A stretch of DNA of 64,000 nt, taken from contig CANODU010000001.1 of NCBI GenBank assembly GCA_947565185.1, positions 62,001 through 126,000 on the forward strand, read 5' to 3'. Positions 17,898 to 27,234 of this stretch are shown here, one piece after another. The DNA comes from an uncultured Eggerthellaceae bacterium (lineage in GTDB: Bacteria > Actinomycetota > Coriobacteriia > Coriobacteriales > Eggerthellaceae). The notes beneath the pieces are model-generated. The model ran no database searches. It had not been told where the DNA came from and was given only the letters and a program-made list of their open reading frames with translations. Made by a program: the position numbers and the translations under genes. Position 1 is the first letter of the stretch; the number at the start of each line of letters is the position of its first letter.

Positions 17898-19418
17898 ATG
17901 ACGCGCAAGATCGACATCTTCGACACTACCCTGCGCGACGGGGAGCAGTCCCCCGGCGCTTCCATGAACACCGAAGAGAAGCTGGTCATCGCGCGCGAGA
18001 TGCTGCGTCTGAACGTGGATGTGATCGAAGCGGGATTCCCCATCTCCAGCCCAGGTGATTTCGAAAGCGTGCGCAAGATCTCCGAATTGGTGGGCTATGA
18101 CGCGGTGGTCTGCGCGCTCACGCGCGCTATCGAGAAGGACATCGTCGTGGCGGCTGACGCGCTCCAGTTCGCGAAGCGCCCGCGCATCCATACCGGCATC
18201 GGCGTCTCTGAGAGCCACATGAGAGACAAGCTCCGCTTGACCCCTGATGAGACGGTCAAGCGCGCCGTGGAAGCTGTGCAATGCGCCAAGCGCTATGTGG
18301 ATGATGTCCAGTTCTATGCTGAGGATGCAGGCCGGTCTGATTACGACTTCCTCGTGCGCGTGATCCAGGCTGTCGTGGATGCCGGCGCTACGGTGGTGAA
18401 CATCCCGGACACCACGGGCTATTCGCTGCCTGACGAATTCGGTCGCCGCATCCAGTACCTGGTGGACAACGTCTCCGGCATCGATGACGTCACCATCGCC
18501 GTGCATTGCCACAATGACCTCGGGATGGCTACGGCGCTTGCCATGGCTGGCGTGGCTCATGGGGCGCGCCAGATAGAGTGCACCATCAATGGCTTGGGTG
18601 AGCGTGCAGGCAACACGGCCATGGAGGAAGTGGTCATGGCCATCAAGATGCATGGGGAAGAGCTGGATGCGCACACAGACATCAACACGCGCGAATTCGT
18701 GAAGGCATCTCGCCTCGTGTCCTCCATCACGGGCATGAACGTGCAGGCGAACAAGGCCATCGTGGGCGCGAACGCCTTCGCGCATTCATCGGGCATCCAT
18801 CAGGATGGCGTGCTCAAGAAGCGCGACACCTACGAGATCATCGACCCGGCCGATGTGGGTGCTGGCGCCAGCCAGATCGTGCTGACGGCGCGCAGCGGGC
18901 ATGCGGCGCTGAAGCACAGGCTGGAAGAGCTGGGCTACGAATTCGAATCTGACAAGCTTGATGAGCTCTACGAGGCCTTCCTGAATCTGGCTGACAAGAA
19001 GAAAGAGGTCTACGACGAAGACCTTGAGAGCCTGGTCAACGAGCGCGACCGCCAAGCTGATGCGCTCTATGGGTTGGAGAGCGTCCAGATCAGCTGCGGG
19101 TTCCCCTTGAAGCCCACGGCAACGCTGACGGTGCGCAACCCCGAAGGGGAGCTCGTCACCGTCTGCGCATGGGGTACGGGCCCGGTGGATGCGGTCTACA
19201 AGGCCGTGAACCAGGTCATCGGCACGGAGAACGATCTTCTGGAATACTCCGTCCAGTCCGTGACGCGCGGCATCGATGCGCTCGGTGAGGTGACGGTGCG
19301 CGTGAAAGCGGCCAGCGGCGAGATCTACACGGGCCGCGGCGCTGATGGCGACATCATCGTGTCATCCACTAAGGCCTACCTGAACGCCTTGAACCGCCTC
19401 TTGTCCGACAAGCGGTAG
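17898..19418 (+). CDS. leuA: 2-isopropylmalate synthase
   Basis: Condenses acetyl-CoA with 2-ketoisovalerate, the first committed step of leucine synthesis. The 506-aa protein has the signature [17 protein letters not shown], the [13 protein letters not shown] metal-binding helix, the [10 protein letters not shown] motif, the HSSGIHQDG segment, and a C-terminal LeuA dimer/allosteric domain (from about 375) that senses leucine. GAAAGGA precedes ATG 17898; TATAAC at 17848 in the 67-bp gap after serA may be a -10 element. Isopropylmalate isomerase and leuB are not in the window, so the rest of the leucine pathway lies elsewhere. Confidence 0.96.
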   Translation: MTRKIDIFDTTLRDGEQSPGASMNTEEKLVIAREMLRLNVDVIEAGFPISSPGDFESVRKISELVGYDAVVCALTRAIEKDIVVAADALQFAKRPRIHTGIGVSESHMRDKLRLTPDETVKRAVEAVQCAKRYVDDVQFYAEDAGRSDYDFLVRVIQAVVDAGATVVNIPDTTGYSLPDEFGRRIQYLVDNVSGIDDVTIAVHCHNDLGMATALAMAGVAHGARQIECTINGLGERAGNTAMEEVVMAIKMHGEELDAHTDINTREFVKASRLVSSITGMNVQANKAIVGANAFAHSSGIHQDGVLKKRDTYEIIDPADVGAGASQIVLTARSGHAALKHRLEELGYEFESDKLDELYEAFLNLADKKKEVYDEDLESLVNERDRQADALYGLESVQISCGFPLKPTATLTVRNPEGELVTVCAWGTGPVDAVYKAVNQVIGTENDLLEYSVQSVTRGIDALGEVTVRVKAASGEIYTGRGADGDIIVSSTKAYLNALNRLLSDKR

Positions 19419-19424
19419 GCGCGC

Positions 19425-19877
19425 TCACTCCAGATCATCCAATACCGCTTCCTCCCCTGCATCCAAGAACTTCTTGCGGGTGACGAAATTCCAGACCATG
19501 ACGATGAAGGTGGCTACGAGCTTCGTGATCAGATAGCTCACGCCGCCGATCCCCGTGCCCAGCCACATGATGAGGTCGTTGATCCCCAATCCTATGACGG
19601 AGAGCACGACGAAGATGATGAATTCGCGCGTTCGGGACATGCCCTCCTTATGGCGGAAGACATAGCGCATGGATGCCAGGTAGTTGAAGATGACGGACAC
19701 CGTGAATGAGAGCGTGGCGCTTATCAGGTAGTTCATGTGCAAGAGCTCGGTGAGGATCACCATCAACCCGTAATCGATGATGAAGGCGATGACGCCGACC
19801 ACACCGAACTTCATGAGCTGAGCTATGAGCTTCTTCAAATCCGCATCCTCTTCCCCTGAAAGCTTCGCTTTTGCCAC
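19425..19877 (-). CDS. GtrA-like membrane protein
   Basis: A 150-aa protein with four predicted membrane helices spaced as in the GtrA/DPMS1 family (FGVVGVIAFIIDYGLMVIL, ISATLSFTVSVIFNYLASM, then two more), with basic residues after helix 2 (RYVFRHKEG) and at the end (RKKFLD). Family members are linked to transfer of lipid-linked sugars or cell-surface polysaccharide synthesis; no glycosyltransferase is adjacent here. The gene converges on leuA with only 6 bp between. The GTG start at 19877 has a purine-rich site very close to it; the internal ATG at 19811 is possible. Confidence 0.85.
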   Translation of the reverse strand: MAKAKLSGEEDADLKKLIAQLMKFGVVGVIAFIIDYGLMVILTELLHMNYLISATLSFTVSVIFNYLASMRYVFRHKEGMSRTREFIIFVVLSVIGLGINDLIMWLGTGIGGVSYLITKLVATFIVMVWNFVTRKKFLDAGEEAVLDDLE

Positions 19878-19907
19878 CCCCTCAGAGCCGCAGGCACCGA
19901 GAGAGCT

Positions 19908-19936
19908 TTGCGCACATCCGCATGGTATGGTAATAT
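19908..19936 (+). promoter_or_regulatory. Promoter of the rimP-nusA-infB operon
   Basis: TTGCGC (19908-19913) and TAATAT (19931-19936) are separated by exactly 17 bp, the best promoter match in the region. It points toward rimP, 116 bp downstream, and is consistent with the terminator-like leader between them. Confidence 0.65.
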
Positions 19937-19960
19937 CTCATTCGTTATGTAATCAACTGA

Positions 19961-20008
19961 ACTTTTCGCGCTTCCGGAGAAAAGTGGGCCACCTGACCCG
20001 CTTTTTTT
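19961..20008 (+). terminator. Terminator-like leader before rimP
   Basis: Two overlapping hairpins precede rimP: ACTTTTC (19961-19967) with GAAAAGT (19979-19985), and GTGGG (19984-19988) with CCCGC (19997-20001). The second is followed by seven T residues (20002-20008). The two share bases 19984-19985, so they may compete. Placed 44 bp before the operon that encodes NusA, this looks like an attenuator; whether NusA acts on it is inference. Confidence 0.55.
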
Positions 20009-20051
20009 ATTGCGCTTGGTCGGATGTGCGGAAGGGAAGAGGGAAGGGGAT

Positions 20052-20516
20052 ATGCTCTCAGCCAAGGAACAGAGCCTCTTGGATGCGCTCGCGCCCGAAG
20101 CTTGTGCGCGCGGAGTGAGCATCGTGACCATAGAGATCGTCGGCGCCAGCCGCTCTCCGGTCATCCGCATCTACATAGACACCGATGGCGGCGTCACCTT
20201 CAACGAGCTGACCGAAGCCCAGGATTGGATGGGGAAGATGCTCGATGAGATCGATCCGTTTCCGGGTGCCTATGTCTTGGAGGTCTCTTCTCCCGGCATC
20301 GACCGACCGCTGCGCACGCCTGAGCATTTCCAGGCGGCCATCGGGCAGAAGGCGAAGATCAAGGCTGTCCGTTCCCTTGAGGGGCGCAAGCATTTCAAGG
20401 GCACCATCGCAGACGCTTCGCCGGATGTGGTCGTCATCGAAGCGGATGGGGAGCGATTCACCTTAGCGTATGAGGACATATCGAAAGCGAACATCATAGG
20501 GACCATAGAGTTCTAG
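20052..20516 (+). CDS. rimP: Ribosome maturation factor RimP
   Basis: Assists 30S subunit maturation. The 154-aa product has the two-domain RimP form: an N-terminal alpha/beta domain with SPVIRIYIDTDGGVTFNELT and DPFPGAYVLEVSSPGIDRPL, then a C-terminal SH3-like barrel (from about residue 90). ATG 20052 follows GGGAAGGGGA; the longer open frame from 20010 has no such site and lies in the T-run of the leader. First gene of a classical rimP-nusA-rnpM(ylxR)-infB-rbfA order. Confidence 0.95.
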   Translation: MLSAKEQSLLDALAPEACARGVSIVTIEIVGASRSPVIRIYIDTDGGVTFNELTEAQDWMGKMLDEIDPFPGAYVLEVSSPGIDRPLRTPEHFQAAIGQKAKIKAVRSLEGRKHFKGTIADASPDVVVIEADGERFTLAYEDISKANIIGTIEF

Positions 20517-20536
20517 CGAAGGGAGCTTGCAGGAAG

Positions 20537-21772
20537 ATGGCAGACGAAGAGTATTCTCTGATAGAAGCGCTCCAGATGCTGGCGCATGAGCGCAAGATCG
20601 ATGAGTTCTACATCATCGAGCGCTTGGAGGAGTCGCTGGCGCGCAGCTATGAGCGCATCTTGGATCTGGATCATGACGCGCGCGTCACCATCGATCGCCA
20701 GACGGGCAAGATCTACGTCTATGAGCTGGTGCCGGTGGGTGAGCCTGAGGTGAGCACTGACCCAGAGACGGGCGAAGAGGTCTACACCTATTCCGAATTC
20801 GAAGAGCGCGACGTCACACCGGCCGACATCAGCCGCATCGCTGCGCAGAATGCGAAGAGCGTGATCTCCTCCATCGTGCGCGATGCTGCACGGCGCTCCA
20901 TCTACGAGGAGTTCTCCGATCGCGTGGGGGATCTCATCACGGGCACCGTGCTCCAGGGCACGCAGGATTTCACCATCATCAAGATACGGGATGGCGTGGA
21001 GGCGGAGCTTCCTCACTATGATGTGAAGCGCAACCCGGCTGAGCGCAATGAGCGCCCCGCCAACGAGCACTATCGCCACAATCAGCGCCTGAAGGTGCTC
21101 ATCATAGACGTGCGCGACCCTTCAAGCGAACAGACGCGCGCTCGCGGCGAGCAGTCGCGTCCTCCCATCATCGTCTCGCGCACGCATCCGGATCTCATCC
21201 GGCGCCTGTTCGAGATCGAGGTGCCTGAGATCTATGACGGCATCGTGGAGATCAAGTCCATCGCGCGCGAGCCAGGGGCGCGCTCGAAGGTGGCCGTGGC
21301 CTCCCGTGAGCCGAACCTGGATCCGGTGGGCGCGTGCGTGGGGCCGAAGGGCTCGCGCGTGCGCATGGTGGTCGAAGAGCTGCGCAACGAGCGCGTGGAT
21401 GTCATCCAGTGGAGCGATGACCCGGCAACCTATGTGGCCAATGCGCTCTCGCCCGCGCATGTCTCCCATGTCACCATCGACCCCGAGAACAACTACGCCA
21501 CCGTCATCGTACCTGACGATCAGCTTTCGCTCGCCATCGGCAAGGAGGGGCAGAACGCTCGCTTGGCAGCGCGGTTGACCGGTTGGCACATCGACATCAA
21601 ATCAGATAGCTTCCAGGGCAAGCCTCTGGTGGCCGAGGAGACCCTGATCGACGATCAGGAGGCTGATGATGATTTCTGCGCGTATGTGAGCGAAGATGGC
21701 ACGCGCTGCCGCAATCATGCGCGCGAAGGTTCCCGCTATTGCGGCATCCATGCCGCTCAGGAAGCGGAGTAG
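20537..21772 (+). CDS. nusA: Transcription termination/antitermination factor NusA, with a Cys-rich tail
   Basis: Binds RNA polymerase and nascent RNA to control pausing and termination. Its 411 aa contain the N-terminal RNAP-binding domain (about 1-125), an S1 domain (about 135-200) and KH1/KH2 with GACVGPKGSRVRMVVEEL and SLAIGKEGQNARLAARLTG (about 230-345). As in most actinobacteria there are no acidic AR repeats. Unusually, the last 33 residues hold C381, C391, C402 and H405 (CX9CX10CX2H), resembling a small zinc-binding knuckle. ATG 20537 is 20 bp after rimP with GGGAGC upstream. Confidence 0.96.
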   Translation: MADEEYSLIEALQMLAHERKIDEFYIIERLEESLARSYERILDLDHDARVTIDRQTGKIYVYELVPVGEPEVSTDPETGEEVYTYSEFEERDVTPADISRIAAQNAKSVISSIVRDAARRSIYEEFSDRVGDLITGTVLQGTQDFTIIKIRDGVEAELPHYDVKRNPAERNERPANEHYRHNQRLKVLIIDVRDPSSEQTRARGEQSRPPIIVSRTHPDLIRRLFEIEVPEIYDGIVEIKSIAREPGARSKVAVASREPNLDPVGACVGPKGSRVRMVVEELRNERVDVIQWSDDPATYVANALSPAHVSHVTIDPENNYATVIVPDDQLSLAIGKEGQNARLAARLTGWHIDIKSDSFQGKPLVAEETLIDDQEADDDFCAYVSEDGTRCRNHAREGSRYCGIHAAQEAE

Positions 21773-21786
21773 CGCAAGGAGGGCAG

Positions 21787-22077
21787 GTGGGCGTGGTGAT
21801 GCGACAGCGTACATGCATCGGATGTGGCAAGGTCTCATCCAAGCAGCGGATGTTTCGCGTTGCCCGCACGCCTCAAGGAGATGCGGCCTTCGACGAGACG
21901 GGCAGAGGGACGGGACGCGGAGCGTATGTATGCTCTGTCGCGTGCTTTGCCGAAGCTCGCAAGAAGGGACGCTTCGCTTCAGCGCTGAGATGCAAGGTGA
22001 GCCCTGAGGCTTACGTGAGGATCGAAGAGGGATTGAAGAGAGCTATCAGCACTGAAGCTGACGGATGCGAGGGATGA
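21787..22077 (+). CDS. rnpM: YlxR/RnpM family protein
   Basis: A small RNA-binding protein of the DUF448 family, described as a modulator of RNase P in Bacillus (RnpM). The core RTCIGCGKVSSKQRMFRVAR and the later YVCSVACFAEARKKGRF match the family; the CIGC and CSVAC cysteines are seen here, though not all members keep them. The start is uncertain: GTG 21787 lies 4 nt after AGGAGG, GTG 21793 has 10 nt spacing, and ATG 21799 is the first ATG. Lies in the conserved place between nusA and infB. Confidence 0.9.
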   Translation: MGVVMRQRTCIGCGKVSSKQRMFRVARTPQGDAAFDETGRGTGRGAYVCSVACFAEARKKGRFASALRCKVSPEAYVRIEEGLKRAISTEADGCEG

Positions 22078-22080
22078 CAC

Positions 22081-24822
22081 ATGCCAGGAATGCGAGTTCA
22101 TGAGCTAGCGAAGGAATACGGGCTGTCCAGCAAGGAGATGCTCACGCGCCTGCGCGACAACGGGATCGCGGCGAAGTCGCACGCAAGCATCCTCTCCGAT
22201 GAGGATATCGCGAAGATCCGCGCCACCTTCGAGCCCGAGGTGCTCCAGCGCTCGGGGGATTTGAACACCGAAGAGCGCGCTGCGCTTGCAGAGGAGCAGA
22301 AGAAGGAAGAGGCCAAGAAGGCGCAAGAGGAAGCTGAGCGCAAGGCGGCCGTGGAGAAGGAGCTGGCTGAGCGCAAGGCGGCCAAGGAGGCACGCGGAGA
22401 TGCGCCGGAGAGCGCATCCGGGTCCAAGAAGGAGCGCGCTGTCAAGAAGATAGAGACGAAGGCAGCGTCTGCGTACGAGAGCTTGGCTTCTCAGATAGAG
22501 AACGAGAAGAAGCGCGTGGAGCGCGAAAAGGCAGAGGCTGCGGCACGGGCGCAGGCAGAGAAGCGCGCTCGCGAGGTTGCCAAGAAGCAGGCCGTGGAGG
22601 AAGCGCTGCGCAACAAGGGGCGCAAGAGCGCTGCCAAGCCGCAGGCTGCAGAGCATGCTGAGCATGAGGTGAAGGCGGCACCGGCCACCACGGGCGGCTC
22701 TACGAAATACAGCTCGCTCCTCTCCCAGATAGAATCCGAGCAGGCCCGCATGCAGGCTCAAACGGAGACGAAGCGCCAGGCTGGCGCGGGTGGCAAGGGC
22801 AAGAAGGGCAAGCGCGGCAAGTCGCAGTCCGTGCCAGAGCTGGAGCTTCAGGGGAACCAGGCCGAAGACAGGTATTCGCAGATGGCCGTGCAGGCTGAGC
22901 AGCTGCAGCGTGACAAGGTGCTGGCCGAGGCGCGTGCTGCTGTGGCCGCGGCTGCGGGCAGCAGCGAAGGCGAAGGACGCCGCAAGAAGCGCAAGCAGAA
23001 GCGCGAAGCCGAGGCTCGCGAGCGTGCCGAGGCGCAAGCCATCGAGCGTGGCATCGATCCTACGCTCGTGCTGGATGATTCGGTCGTAGAGGTGCCGCAG
23101 AGCGCCACGGTGGGCAAGCTGGCCGAGCTTCTGGGCGTGCAGCCCAATGACATCATCAAGCGCCTGTTCATGCTGGGACAGGTGCTCACCGTCACGCAAT
23201 CCATGTCCGATGACCTCATAGAGATCGTGGCTGACGACATGGGTCGCAAGGTGCGCGTCGTGTCTCCCGAAGAGGAATACGTCGTCGTCTACAACGATAC
23301 CGAAGAGGATCTGAAGCCGCGTCCGCCTGTCGTCACCGTCATGGGGCACGTCGACCATGGCAAGACGTCCCTTCTGGATGCCATTCGCGACACGGGCGTG
23401 GTGGATAGCGAGGCTGGCGGCATCACCCAGCACATCGGTGCATCAGTGGTGGACATCAACGGGCGTCAGATCACCTTCATCGACACGCCAGGGCATGAGG
23501 CCTTCACGGCCATGCGCGCCCGCGGTGCGCAGGTGACCGACGTCATCGTGTTGGTGGTGGCGGCCGATGACGGCGTCATGCCGCAGACCATCGAGGCTAT
23601 CAACCATGCGAAGGCCGCCAACGTCCCCATCGTCGTGGCCGTGAACAAGATAGATAAAGATGGCGCCAATCCCGACCGCGTTCGCCAAGAGCTCACCGAA
23701 TACGAGGTGATCCCTGAGGAGTGGGGCGGCTCCAACATGTTCGTCAACGTCTCAGCGAAGAAGGGGCTGCACATCGACGAGCTGCTGGAGACCATCATCT
23801 TGCAGGCAGACGTCTTAGAGCTGAAGGCCAATCCGGACGCGCTGGCATCGGGCTTCGTGATCGAGGCGAATCTGGACAAGGGCAGAGGTCCGGTGGCTAC
23901 GGTCCTCGTGCAGCGCGGCACGCTGCATCCAGGAGATGCCGTCGTGGCGGGCACGTCCTACGGGCATGTGCGCGCTTTGGTGGATCCGCATGGCAACCAT
24001 GTGGATGAGGCGCTGCCCTCTGACCCTGTTGAGATCCTAGGCCTCTCCTCCGTCCCTGTGGCGGGAGATGAGTTCCGCGTCTTCGAAGATGAGCGCGATG
24101 CGCGCAAGCTGGCAGAGGAGCGTGCGCTGCGCGAGAGGTTGGCAGAGCAGAGCCAGACCGCTCACATGAGCTTGGATGACTTGTTCAACCGCATCGAAGA
24201 GGGCAAGCAGACCGATCTCAATCTGATCATCAAGGCGGACGTGCAAGGCTCCATCGAGGCGCTTCGCGATGCCTTCGAGAAGATGGATCAGTCAGAGGTG
24301 CGCATCAACATCGTGCATTCTGCCGTCGGCGGCATCACGGAGACGGATGTCACCTTGGCAGCGGCATCCGATGCCATCATCATCGGCTTCAACGTGCGTC
24401 CCACGGGCAAGTCGCGCCAGCAGGCGGAGAAAGAGAAGGTGGACATCCGCCTGTACCGCGTCATCTATCAAGCCATCGAGGATATCAACGCCGCTCGCGT
24501 GGGCCTCTTGTCCCCGGATATCGTGGAAGAGGATACGGGCATCGCAGAGGTGCGCGAGACCTTCAAGGTGCCGAAGGTGGGCACCATTGCCGGCTGCTAT
24601 GTGGTGGAGGGCGAGATCAACCGCGACGACCAGGTGCGCGTCGTTCGCGACGGCACGGTCATCTACGAAGGTGAGATCGCATCGCTGCGCCGCTTCAAGG
24701 ATGACGTCAAGAGCGTGGCTCATGGCTACGAATGTGGCATTGGGATAACAGGTTTCCAGGATATCAAGGTGGGGGACACCATCGAAGGGTACACTGTGAA
24801 GGAAGTCGAGCGCACAGAATAG
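22081..24822 (+). CDS. infB: Translation initiation factor IF-2
   Basis: GTPase that delivers fMet-tRNA to the 30S subunit. The 913-aa protein has an N-terminal IF2_N domain ([16 protein letters not shown]), a long Lys/Glu/Ala-rich linker (about 60-320) and a second IF2_N domain (about 335-395). The G domain has [31 protein letters not shown] and SAKKG, followed by domains II-IV. In the linker a Y-S/E-x-L-x-x-Q-I-E-like motif recurs near residues 132, 210 and 265. ATG 22081 is 3 bp after the preceding stop. Confidence 0.97.
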   Translation: MPGMRVHELAKEYGLSSKEMLTRLRDNGIAAKSHASILSDEDIAKIRATFEPEVLQRSGDLNTEERAALAEEQKKEEAKKAQEEAERKAAVEKELAERKAAKEARGDAPESASGSKKERAVKKIETKAASAYESLASQIENEKKRVEREKAEAAARAQAEKRAREVAKKQAVEEALRNKGRKSAAKPQAAEHAEHEVKAAPATTGGSTKYSSLLSQIESEQARMQAQTETKRQAGAGGKGKKGKRGKSQSVPELELQGNQAEDRYSQMAVQAEQLQRDKVLAEARAAVAAAAGSSEGEGRRKKRKQKREAEARERAEAQAIERGIDPTLVLDDSVVEVPQSATVGKLAELLGVQPNDIIKRLFMLGQVLTVTQSMSDDLIEIVADDMGRKVRVVSPEEEYVVVYNDTEEDLKPRPPVVTVMGHVDHGKTSLLDAIRDTGVVDSEAGGITQHIGASVVDINGRQITFIDTPGHEAFTAMRARGAQVTDVIVLVVAADDGVMPQTIEAINHAKAANVPIVVAVNKIDKDGANPDRVRQELTEYEVIPEEWGGSNMFVNVSAKKGLHIDELLETIILQADVLELKANPDALASGFVIEANLDKGRGPVATVLVQRGTLHPGDAVVAGTSYGHVRALVDPHGNHVDEALPSDPVEILGLSSVPVAGDEFRVFEDERDARKLAEERALRERLAEQSQTAHMSLDDLFNRIEEGKQTDLNLIIKADVQGSIEALRDAFEKMDQSEVRINIVHSAVGGITETDVTLAAASDAIIIGFNVRPTGKSRQQAEKEKVDIRLYRVIYQAIEDINAARVGLLSPDIVEEDTGIAEVRETFKVPKVGTIAGCYVVEGEINRDDQVRVVRDGTVIYEGEIASLRRFKDDVKSVAHGYECGIGITGFQDIKVGDTIEGYTVKEVERTE

Positions 24823-24853
24823 CTCGCTCCTACCTTCGAAGGAGGTCTTCGCC

Positions 24854-25231
24854 ATGAAAGAGGGAAACCGCAAAGTGGACGAGCAGGCGCGCGAGGTCAT
24901 CTCGAACATCCTCTTGTTCGATGTGTCCGACCCGCGCCTTGAGATGGTCACGGTCACCGGGTGCAAGGTGAGCTATGACCGCGCCTACTGTGATATCTAC
25001 TTCACGTGCCAGCCAGATCGCTATCCCGAGGTGCAGGCTGCGCTCGCATCGGCGCGCGGGCATATCCGCTCGCTCATGGCGAAGAAGCTGGACTGGAAGC
25101 AGGCACCGGAGCTTCGCTTCCATGTGGACGAGACCGTGGATGCTGCTGAGAAGCTGGGTCGCTACATCAACGCCGAGAAAGAGCGTCAGGCCACCTTCGA
25201 AGCCGCTGCTGATGACGGAGAAGAATTCTAG
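24854..25231 (+). CDS. rbfA: Ribosome-binding factor A
   Basis: Cold-shock-related 30S maturation factor that binds 16S rRNA near helix 1. The 125-aa product carries the KH-like RbfA fold: KVDEQAREVISNILLFDVSD, then LEMVTVTGCKVSYDRAYCDI and PELRFHVDET. The Shine-Dalgarno AAGGAGGT is close to perfect, 9 nt before ATG 24854. The last ~10 residues are acidic. Confidence 0.95.
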   Translation: MKEGNRKVDEQAREVISNILLFDVSDPRLEMVTVTGCKVSYDRAYCDIYFTCQPDRYPEVQAALASARGHIRSLMAKKLDWKQAPELRFHVDETVDAAEKLGRYINAEKERQATFEAAADDGEEF

Positions 25232-25234
25232 GTC

Positions 25235-26236
25235 ATGGATGTGTTGGGCGTGCGGCAGGCCTCTTATGCTCAGATAGCGCAGGCCTGCCAAGACCATGAC
25301 AGCTTCACCGTCTGCGGTCATGTGAACCCTGACGGTGACTGCATCGGATCGGTATTGGGCATGGCTCATCTGTTGCGCCTTTTGGGCAAGGAGGTGCAGC
25401 CTGTAGCGGCCTTGACGGCACCTTTAGACGCCTCTTTGGCCAGCATCCCTGGTGCTGAAGGCATCATCTCAGTCGAGGATGCTCACAGCACGCCTGTCTT
25501 CATCACCGTGGATGCAACCGCTGATGAGCGTCTGGGCCAAGCGGCGGCAGCGCTTCGGGCTTCTGCGTCGTTCACGATCGTCATAGATCATCATGAGGTG
25601 GCTTCTTGCGATGCTGATCTTTGTCGCATAGAGCCTGACGCCGCATCCACCACGTGCTTGGTGTGGGAGCTGGCATGCGTTGCGGGCGTGCCGCTCACCC
25701 CAGAGCTGGCCGGCGCATGCTATGCGGGGCTCATGACCGATACCGGTCGCTTCCAATATCAGAATACCGACGCGCGCGCTTTCGCCTTGGCTTCCCAGAT
25801 GGCCGCAACGGGCATCGACGTCTCAGAGATATCGCGCGCTTTCTTCCAGAACAAGAGCGTGGCGGCAGTGCGCATCGAGGCGCTTTGTGCCAAGCGCATG
25901 GAGCTGCTCTGTGGCGGCCGCATCGCCTTCAGCTGGATCGAGGAAGCGGACTTGGAGCGCTTGGGTGCCACGCGCGACGATTGCGAAGGCGTCATCGATG
26001 TGCTCCGCTCCATCGGATGTGTGAGCGTCGCGTGCGTTCTCAAGGACCTGGGCACATGCATCCGCGGCAGCCTTCGCTCTAAAGATGGCACGGATGTAGC
26101 GGCTCTGGCTGGGCAGTTCGGTGGCGGTGGACACAAAGCTGCTGCAGGATTCACCCTGGAGTGCACGCTTGAGGAGGCCACAGAGCAGGTGAAGGCGGCG
26201 CTTTTGAGCTTGGAAGGTGCGCCTGTTCAGCCATGA
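25235..26236 (+). CDS. nrnA: DHH/DHHA1 phosphoesterase, NrnA type
   Basis: Predicted bifunctional oligoribonuclease (nanoRNase) and pAp phosphatase. The 333-aa protein has the DHH-domain motifs GHVNPDGDCIGSVLGMAHLL, FITVDATADER and VIDHHEVAS, the GLMTDTGRFQYQNT motif III region, and a DHHA1 domain closing with GGGGHKAAAGFTL. It starts 3 bp after rbfA and overlaps truB by 4 bp (ATGA). Its place between rbfA and truB is the common one for NrnA. pAp hydrolysis is not proven by sequence. Confidence 0.92.
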   Translation: MDVLGVRQASYAQIAQACQDHDSFTVCGHVNPDGDCIGSVLGMAHLLRLLGKEVQPVAALTAPLDASLASIPGAEGIISVEDAHSTPVFITVDATADERLGQAAAALRASASFTIVIDHHEVASCDADLCRIEPDAASTTCLVWELACVAGVPLTPELAGACYAGLMTDTGRFQYQNTDARAFALASQMAATGIDVSEISRAFFQNKSVAAVRIEALCAKRMELLCGGRIAFSWIEEADLERLGATRDDCEGVIDVLRSIGCVSVACVLKDLGTCIRGSLRSKDGTDVAALAGQFGGGGHKAAAGFTLECTLEEATEQVKAALLSLEGAPVQP

Positions 26237-27234
26237 AGCGCGGACAGACTGACCTGAGCCTCATGGTGGCTGTGGACAAGCCATGTGGGATGACCTCGCA
26301 TGATGTGGTGAATGCGTGCCGGCGCATCTTCGGAGAGAAGCGCGTTGGGCATGCGGGCACGCTCGATCCTGCGGCTGAAGGCGTGCTCATCATGCTGATC
26401 GGTCCTGCCGCGCGCCTGAACGCGTATCTGGAGGGGCGGTCCAAGCGCTATCTTGCGCGCATCGCCTTCGGCGCGTGCACAGATACCGATGATGCGGAAG
26501 GAGAGGTCATCCGCCGGGTGGCTGTTCCGTCTGAAGTGGCCGATCGGGCCTTCGCACGAGATCTGCTCGCACGCTTCGTAGGACCTCAGATGCAGATGCC
26601 ACCCATCTATTCGGCTATCAAGCGCGCCGGCGTCAAGGCCTATGAGGCAGCGCGCGCAGGCAAGGTTATAGATCTGGAGGCGCGTCCCATAGAGGTACGC
26701 CAAGCAGAGCTCCTTTCACTGGCAGACGATGTTGATGGCATTCAGTGGGATGTCCTCTTCGATGTATCGAAGGGCACCTATATTCGCGCGCTCGCACGGG
26801 ATATCGGTCGTGCTGCGGGCACGGAAGCACACCTTTGCGCCCTGCGTCGCGTGAGCATCGGCAATGTCACCTTGGAGGACTGCGTCTCCTTGGAGGCGCT
26901 CGCGGAGGTGGGCATCGCCGCTGCCCTTGATCCAGTGCGGGCGCTCGGCCTGCGCTTTATCTATGCCACACACCAGATAGCGCGTCTTCTAGAGCATGGA
27001 TCAGCTGTGCGCCCAACAGAGGTGCAGGTGCATGCCTATCTCCACGCGGCGCCCATGGATGAATGCGCGTGCACCTCAGGGGTGGTGGAGTCAGATGAGC
27101 CGCTTCGGGCGGATGAGCGCGTGCTGATGCTCAAAGACAATGCCCTGAAGGCCATCTATCGCTTCGATGCGGAAAAAGGGATGCTCGTGGCTGACTGCGT
27201 CTTCTCGAAGGCGGTGATGCGCGGTGTCCTCTGA
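26233..27234 (+). CDS. truB: tRNA pseudouridine55 synthase
   Basis: Forms pseudouridine at position 55 of the tRNA T-loop. The 333-aa product shows LMVAVDKPCGMTSHDVVNAC, the catalytic Asp in HAGTLDPAAEGVL, YLARIAFGACTDTDDAEG, and MPPIYSAIKRAGVKAYEAAR. A C-terminal PUA-like extension (from about 240) includes a short Cys-containing insert, ECACTSGVVE. Overlaps nrnA by 4 bp and ribF by 11 bp. Confidence 0.95.
   Translation: MKRGQTDLSLMVAVDKPCGMTSHDVVNACRRIFGEKRVGHAGTLDPAAEGVLIMLIGPAARLNAYLEGRSKRYLARIAFGACTDTDDAEGEVIRRVAVPSEVADRAFARDLLARFVGPQMQMPPIYSAIKRAGVKAYEAARAGKVIDLEARPIEVRQAELLSLADDVDGIQWDVLFDVSKGTYIRALARDIGRAAGTEAHLCALRRVSIGNVTLEDCVSLEALAEVGIAAALDPVRALGLRFIYATHQIARLLEHGSAVRPTEVQVHAYLHAAPMDECACTSGVVESDEPLRADERVLMLKDNALKAIYRFDAEKGMLVADCVFSKAVMRGVL

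Noticed and set aside
22105-23433. 442-aa open frame antisense to infB
   Set aside because: Leu/Arg/His-rich low-complexity product is the complement of the Lys/Glu/Ala linker of IF-2; not a gene.
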